Origin: a virus
Reading direction: 5' to 3' (one strand)
Virus record (IMG/VR): IMGVR_UViG_3300020477_000106
Coordinates: 1-27,820 of that record
DNA: 27,820 bases
Part shown: positions 25,702 through 27,820 of the stretch, in pieces
Position numbering within the stretch: position 1 is the first letter of the stretch
Layout of the letters: each line of letters opens with the position of its first letter
Position numbers and translations under genes: made by a program
Notes under the pieces: model-generated
The model's input: the letters and a program-made list of their open reading frames with translations, nothing else
Told to the model about the DNA's origin: nothing
The model's database searches: none

Positions 25702-25803
25702 TCAGTTAAATGCTCCAAAAAAATTAATATGATTAGTAGTCATATAAACTACAAATATTATATACATTAATAAAAATACATATAGCAATAACAAATATTT
25801 CAT
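25702..25803 (-). CDS. Small membrane peptide, 33 aa, possibly frameshifted at a T7 run
   Basis: ATG at 25803 overlaps the GNAT stop (ATGA). Product MKYLLLLYVFLLMYIIFVVY, MTTNHINFFGAFN: one membrane helix. At its end lies a run of seven T's (minus strand; A7 at 25717-25723). Removing one T would continue the frame as INFLEHLTDKERKERRKAL and end at a TGA (25670-25668) that overlaps the next ATG, giving a 44-residue protein with a basic tail. Either a base-calling or assembly slip or a real truncation. Confidence 0.55.
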   Translation of the reverse strand: MKYLLLLYVFLLMYIIFVVYMTTNHINFFGAFN

Positions 25804-26300
25804 ATCTTATATTCAAAATTTTGTGTAGTAGGATTAATACTTACTAACTTCGCCCCATTTCTTATATGGTAATGTGTTGCTACAGGTGTCAATGGAGATA
25901 GAGTTACCAATTGTTTTATATGAGGTAAGCTTTTAATATGAGCCTGTAATTCTTTCATAAGTTTTTTACCTGCACCTCTTTTAAGAGACCATAAAGTATA
26001 TGCAACTGCTATCGTTCCTATTTGATTTGCTCTCATACTACCTTGCATATGAGCATCCTTACTTAATAATTCTAATTCTTTTACCGTCTTTGGGATTTCG
26101 TTTGTAAATGCTAAACATACAACTCCTTCAATTTCTTCTTTCCATTTTAAACCAAATATCTTTCTTCCTTGACCTGTTCTAAATTTATTATCTAGTTCAG
26201 GTCTAACTGGATCATCTGCTACATTAACACTATCTAGTTCAACTAATTTTGAACCTTTAACCCACGCATAAAAATCATCCCAATATTTACCAATTTCCAT
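25800..26300 (-). CDS. GNAT-type N-acetyltransferase-like protein
   Basis: A 166-residue protein with the GNAT core: KIFGLKWKEEIEGVVCLAFT, then IGTIAVAYTLWSLKRGAGKK LMKELQAHIK, where KRGAGKKL is the acetyl-CoA pyrophosphate-binding Q/RxxGxG/A loop after the beta-4 strand, and VTLSPLTPVATHYHIRNGAK LVSINPTTQNFEY at the end, which in pattern resembles the C-terminal part of malonyl-CoA decarboxylase-type GNAT folds. It may acetylate a sugar or protein. It sits between the capsule-like genes, so an N-acyl-sugar step in glycan building is plausible but not shown. Confidence 0.7.
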   Translation of the reverse strand: MEIGKYWDDFYAWVKGSKLVELDSVNVADDPVRPELDNKFRTGQGRKIFGLKWKEEIEGVVCLAFTNEIPKTVKELELLSKDAHMQGSMRANQIGTIAVAYTLWSLKRGAGKKLMKELQAHIKSLPHIKQLVTLSPLTPVATHYHIRNGAKLVSINPTTQNFEYKI

Positions 26301-27144
26301 CTATTGCAAATTCTCCTTTTAATCTATTCCACGCAAACCCATTTCTCAATTCTTCCATAGTATATTGATTAGCTAATAAACTATCTATCCATCGTTCTCT
26401 AACATCATCTATTGGATGTGGATCTTCAAGTTTATCAAATTCATCTAAATTATAAGATACTGGATTTGCACAGGATATCGTATCACAAAAAGAAGGCACA
26501 CCTTCTAATACTGCGTCAACAGCTGCTGTTGATTGAAAAGTTACAACAGCGTAAGCATTTTTTAAATCTTCCTTTAATGGTATAGATGTACCTTTAACTC
26601 TCATTTTAATATATCTATCAGTATATTTTTTTATATTTTCAATCACTTTATTTTCCCAACTATTAGACCCTAACAAATAATATATTTTAATATGGTCCGA
26701 AGGTGGTAAAACTAATATATACTCACCATTCTTTTTTCGTTCTTTTATTTTTATATGCTTCTTAATTTTATTTATTCTATTATAATCTTCTTCATTTAAT
26801 TTGTCAACATAGTTTAAAGATAAAGCATTCTTTGTTAATCGGTATACTCTATCTCCTAATATTTTATTTACAGCGTGTTTCTGTTCTTTAAAATAATAAG
26901 CGTGGTCAAAATAATAAAAAGTATGTTTCATCTGTTGACATTGTGTAATTAAATCTCCTGTGCCTCTTAATATACCAAAAACACATACAGGTTTATCTAC
27001 AAGATTTCTATATGTTGGCCAATGTGTTTTCTCATATTGTCCTACACTAGGTCCACTTCTTTTATGTAATGTTCCCTTTGCACCTTCTACAAATGCTCTA
27101 ACAACGGTATCAGTAACTTCTCTAGTTTCAAATCCTTGAATCAT
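26287..27144 (-). CDS. Capsule-synthesis-like protein (KpsS/LipB type), paralogue 2
   Basis: A 285-residue protein with YILVLPPSDHIKIYYLLGSN, IKKYTDRYIKMRVKGTSIPL, LKNAYAVVTFQSTAAVDAVL EGVPSFCDT and, at the end, LANQYTMEELRNGFAWNRLK. The corresponding parts of the gene at 24715 are KYTDREIRVRNKP, LKDCHCLVTNMSLASIDAIL NYVPVIADG and EHQFTLSEIEDGTAYRTL, in the same order. The VTFQSTAAVDAVLEGVP block is typical of the capsule synthesis family. They diverged far enough that each probably has its own substrate. A consensus-like internal promoter sits within its coding region (26779). Confidence 0.68.
   Translation of the reverse strand: MIQGFETREVTDTVVRAFVEGAKGTLHKRSGPSVGQYEKTHWPTYRNLVDKPVCVFGILRGTGDLITQCQQMKHTFYYFDHAYYFKEQKHAVNKILGDRVYRLTKNALSLNYVDKLNEEDYNRINKIKKHIKIKERKKNGEYILVLPPSDHIKIYYLLGSNSWENKVIENIKKYTDRYIKMRVKGTSIPLKEDLKNAYAVVTFQSTAAVDAVLEGVPSFCDTISCANPVSYNLDEFDKLEDPHPIDDVRERWIDSLLANQYTMEELRNGFAWNRLKGEFAIDGNW
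26779..26807 (-). promoter_or_regulatory. Internal sigma-70 promoter (TTGACA-17-TATAAT)
   Basis: Perfect -35 (26802-26807) and -10 (26779-26784) hexamers with a 17-nt spacer, inside the capsule-like gene and pointing to the GNAT and downstream genes. In AT-rich coding sequence a chance match is possible, but both hexamers are exact. Confidence 0.45.
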
Positions 27145-27367
27145 ATTTACTTTTTTTAATTTGATATTGTTCTTCCGTTAATTTATGCCAACCTATACAA
27201 TTACCAGTTGGAGACCTACCACAAGTACAAGGACTTGTTTCTGTAGCCAATTTAGTTTCCCACTTATAAATGATATTTGTAAGGGCTTGGAAATGAGGAT
27301 TAGATTGTGCTACTAAATCATTTCTAACTTTTCTTATATCTTCTAATATTTCTTTAATCTTACTCAT
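27128..27367 (-). CDS. CDGSH-like small protein, 79 aa
   Basis: A helical first half (MSKIKEILEDIRKVRNDLVA) and a compact CTCGRSPTGNCIGWHKLTEE (residues ~47-66). Cys47, Cys49, Cys57 and His61 have the C-x-C ... C-x-G-x-H order of CDGSH iron-sulphur proteins, but the loop between the second and third Cys is one residue shorter than the canonical motif. Such a 3Cys-1His site could hold a 2Fe-2S cluster or zinc. Start overlaps the capsule-like gene by 17 nt downstream and abuts the membrane gene upstream. Role unknown. Confidence 0.6.
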   Translation of the reverse strand: MSKIKEILEDIRKVRNDLVAQSNPHFQALTNIIYKWETKLATETSPCTCGRSPTGNCIGWHKLTEEQYQIKKSKYDSRI

Positions 27368-27570
27368 TAAAATAATTTACCTAACAATTTAAGTCCATAC
27401 AATATACCTATAACAGAAAGAGTGCCTGTTATACCTTGGTCTATAAATGCAAGTATTGAACCAACAATTAATAACGCATAGAACACATAAGTTTTCCAGT
27501 TCCAAACATAATAGAACCAGCCGTGGTCTTTCTTTGTAGGTCCAAAATCTAGTTTAGGTTTTTTACTCAT
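27367..27570 (-). CDS. Small membrane protein, 67 aa
   Basis: MSKKPKLDFGPTKKDHGWFY followed by VWNWKTYVFYALLIVGSILA, FIDQGITGTLSVIGILYGLK, LLGKLF: a basic cytoplasmic N-terminus and two predicted membrane helices (residues ~26-43 and ~47-66). Overlaps the glycosyltransferase end by four nt. Could anchor or export a glycan step; no homology recognised. Confidence 0.7.
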   Translation of the reverse strand: MSKKPKLDFGPTKKDHGWFYYVWNWKTYVFYALLIVGSILAFIDQGITGTLSVIGILYGLKLLGKLF

Positions 27571-27820
27571 TTTATTAAATTAGTTTGTGTAGTTTCTTCT
27601 TTTAACTTATGCCATTCAGCTGAATAATCACAATTTAAATAATCTACAAACCAAGGTCCTCCTTCAGTAAAATGTACATTATGCACATTATCTTTTTTAT
27701 CATATTCTCCAACTAACCAATTCCACTCTAATGGTAACTCACCTATCATATGGTCACCTTCTAACCATTTGAATTGATGTAATTGAAGTCCACTTGCACT
27801 ATTAACATAATCAGGTGTTA
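27567..27820 (-). CDS. Glycosyltransferase C-terminal part (5' end cut off by window edge)
   Basis: The frame is open to the right edge (codons from 27818), so the upstream part lies outside the window. At least 83 residues: TPDYVNSASGLQLHQFKWLE, GDHMIGELPLEWNWLVGEYD, then VHFTEGGPWFVDYLNCDYSA, EWHKL. LPLEWNWLVGEY followed by HFTEGGPWF is the usual end of GT-A nucleotide-sugar transferases of the kind found in marine T4-like phages. Internal ATG at 27749 should not be taken as the start, because the codons before it fit the family. Third sugar-related transferase in the cluster. Confidence 0.7.
   Translation of the reverse strand, partial: TPDYVNSASGLQLHQFKWLEGDHMIGELPLEWNWLVGEYDKKDNVHNVHFTEGGPWFVDYLNCDYSAEWHKLKEETTQTNLIK

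Noticed and set aside
1-27820. CRISPR arrays, insertion sequences, integrase or attachment sites
   Set aside because: I saw no regularly spaced repeats, no transposase or integrase motif, and no tRNA gene with a duplicated end.

Overview
The window is a nearly gap-free, AT-rich stretch of a T4-like myovirus genome. Almost every gene lies on the minus strand, with start and stop codons overlapping (ATGA, TAATG, GTGA) in long operons; only the head-completion gene 4 is on the plus strand. Recognisable T4 core functions are a gp26-type baseplate protein (cut by the left edge), a tail-tube-fold baseplate protein (gp54/gp48-like), gp4, gp32 ssDNA-binding protein, gp59 helicase loader, a gp33-like late transcription coactivator and an endonuclease VII-like resolvase. 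With ThyX, a glutaredoxin, a PD-(D/E)XK exonuclease, a DUF6433-like protein and a conserved small basic DNA-binding protein, this resembles the marine T4-like phages of SAR11 (pelagimyophages) and their cyanophage relatives. The host assignment is inference; it rests on low GC, gene content, and a tmRNA of the permuted two-piece kind known from alphaproteobacteria and marine cyanobacteria.

Layout, left to right: baseplate genes (1-2368); divergent late promoters and gp4, convergent with gp32 across a bidirectional terminator (2374-3857); a replication/recombination/late-transcription block (3934-7184) with a putative nucleotide-sugar enzyme, endonuclease VII, gp59, ThyX and gp33; a permuted ssrA gene (7199-7432); an exonuclease and an M15 peptidase endolysin (8080-9379); small conserved proteins (9537-11518); an envelope/lysis-like block of small membrane proteins ending in a membrane-anchored Bax-like glucosaminidase (11569-13738); hypotheticals and a SprT-like metalloprotease (13719-15700); DUF6433-like and DNA-binding proteins (15848-17042); glutaredoxin and a dense cluster of lipoproteins and secreted proteins (17582-20759); small membrane proteins and a 2H phosphoesterase (20763-22288); an early-type operon with a strongly acidic product (22288-23746); a structured intergenic region (23807-24005); and a surface-glycan block (24006-27820) with two GT-A-like glycosyltransferases, two paralogous capsule-synthesis-like proteins, a GNAT protein and a CDGSH-like protein.

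Two promoter classes can be read directly. Seven minus-strand sites match the host sigma-70 consensus (TTGAC[AT], 16-17 nt, mostly TATAAT) and precede gp32, the exonuclease, the MNIFYLD-type gene, the lipoprotein cluster and the acidic operon. A second class, [TAC]ATAAATA, is the T4 late promoter motif; at several genes it sits 4-5 nt before the ATG, so the predicted transcripts would be leaderless or nearly so. No gene-free stretch exceeds 300 bases; the longest is 23747-24005.

Most notable: the phage-encoded permuted tmRNA; a 2H phosphoesterase that could act against cyclic-nucleotide defence; the lipoprotein cluster with C-termini like the Rickettsia 17-kDa antigen; many overlooked tiny membrane-peptide genes (26-58 codons); and structured intergenic elements with spaced TGTTCTC repeats.
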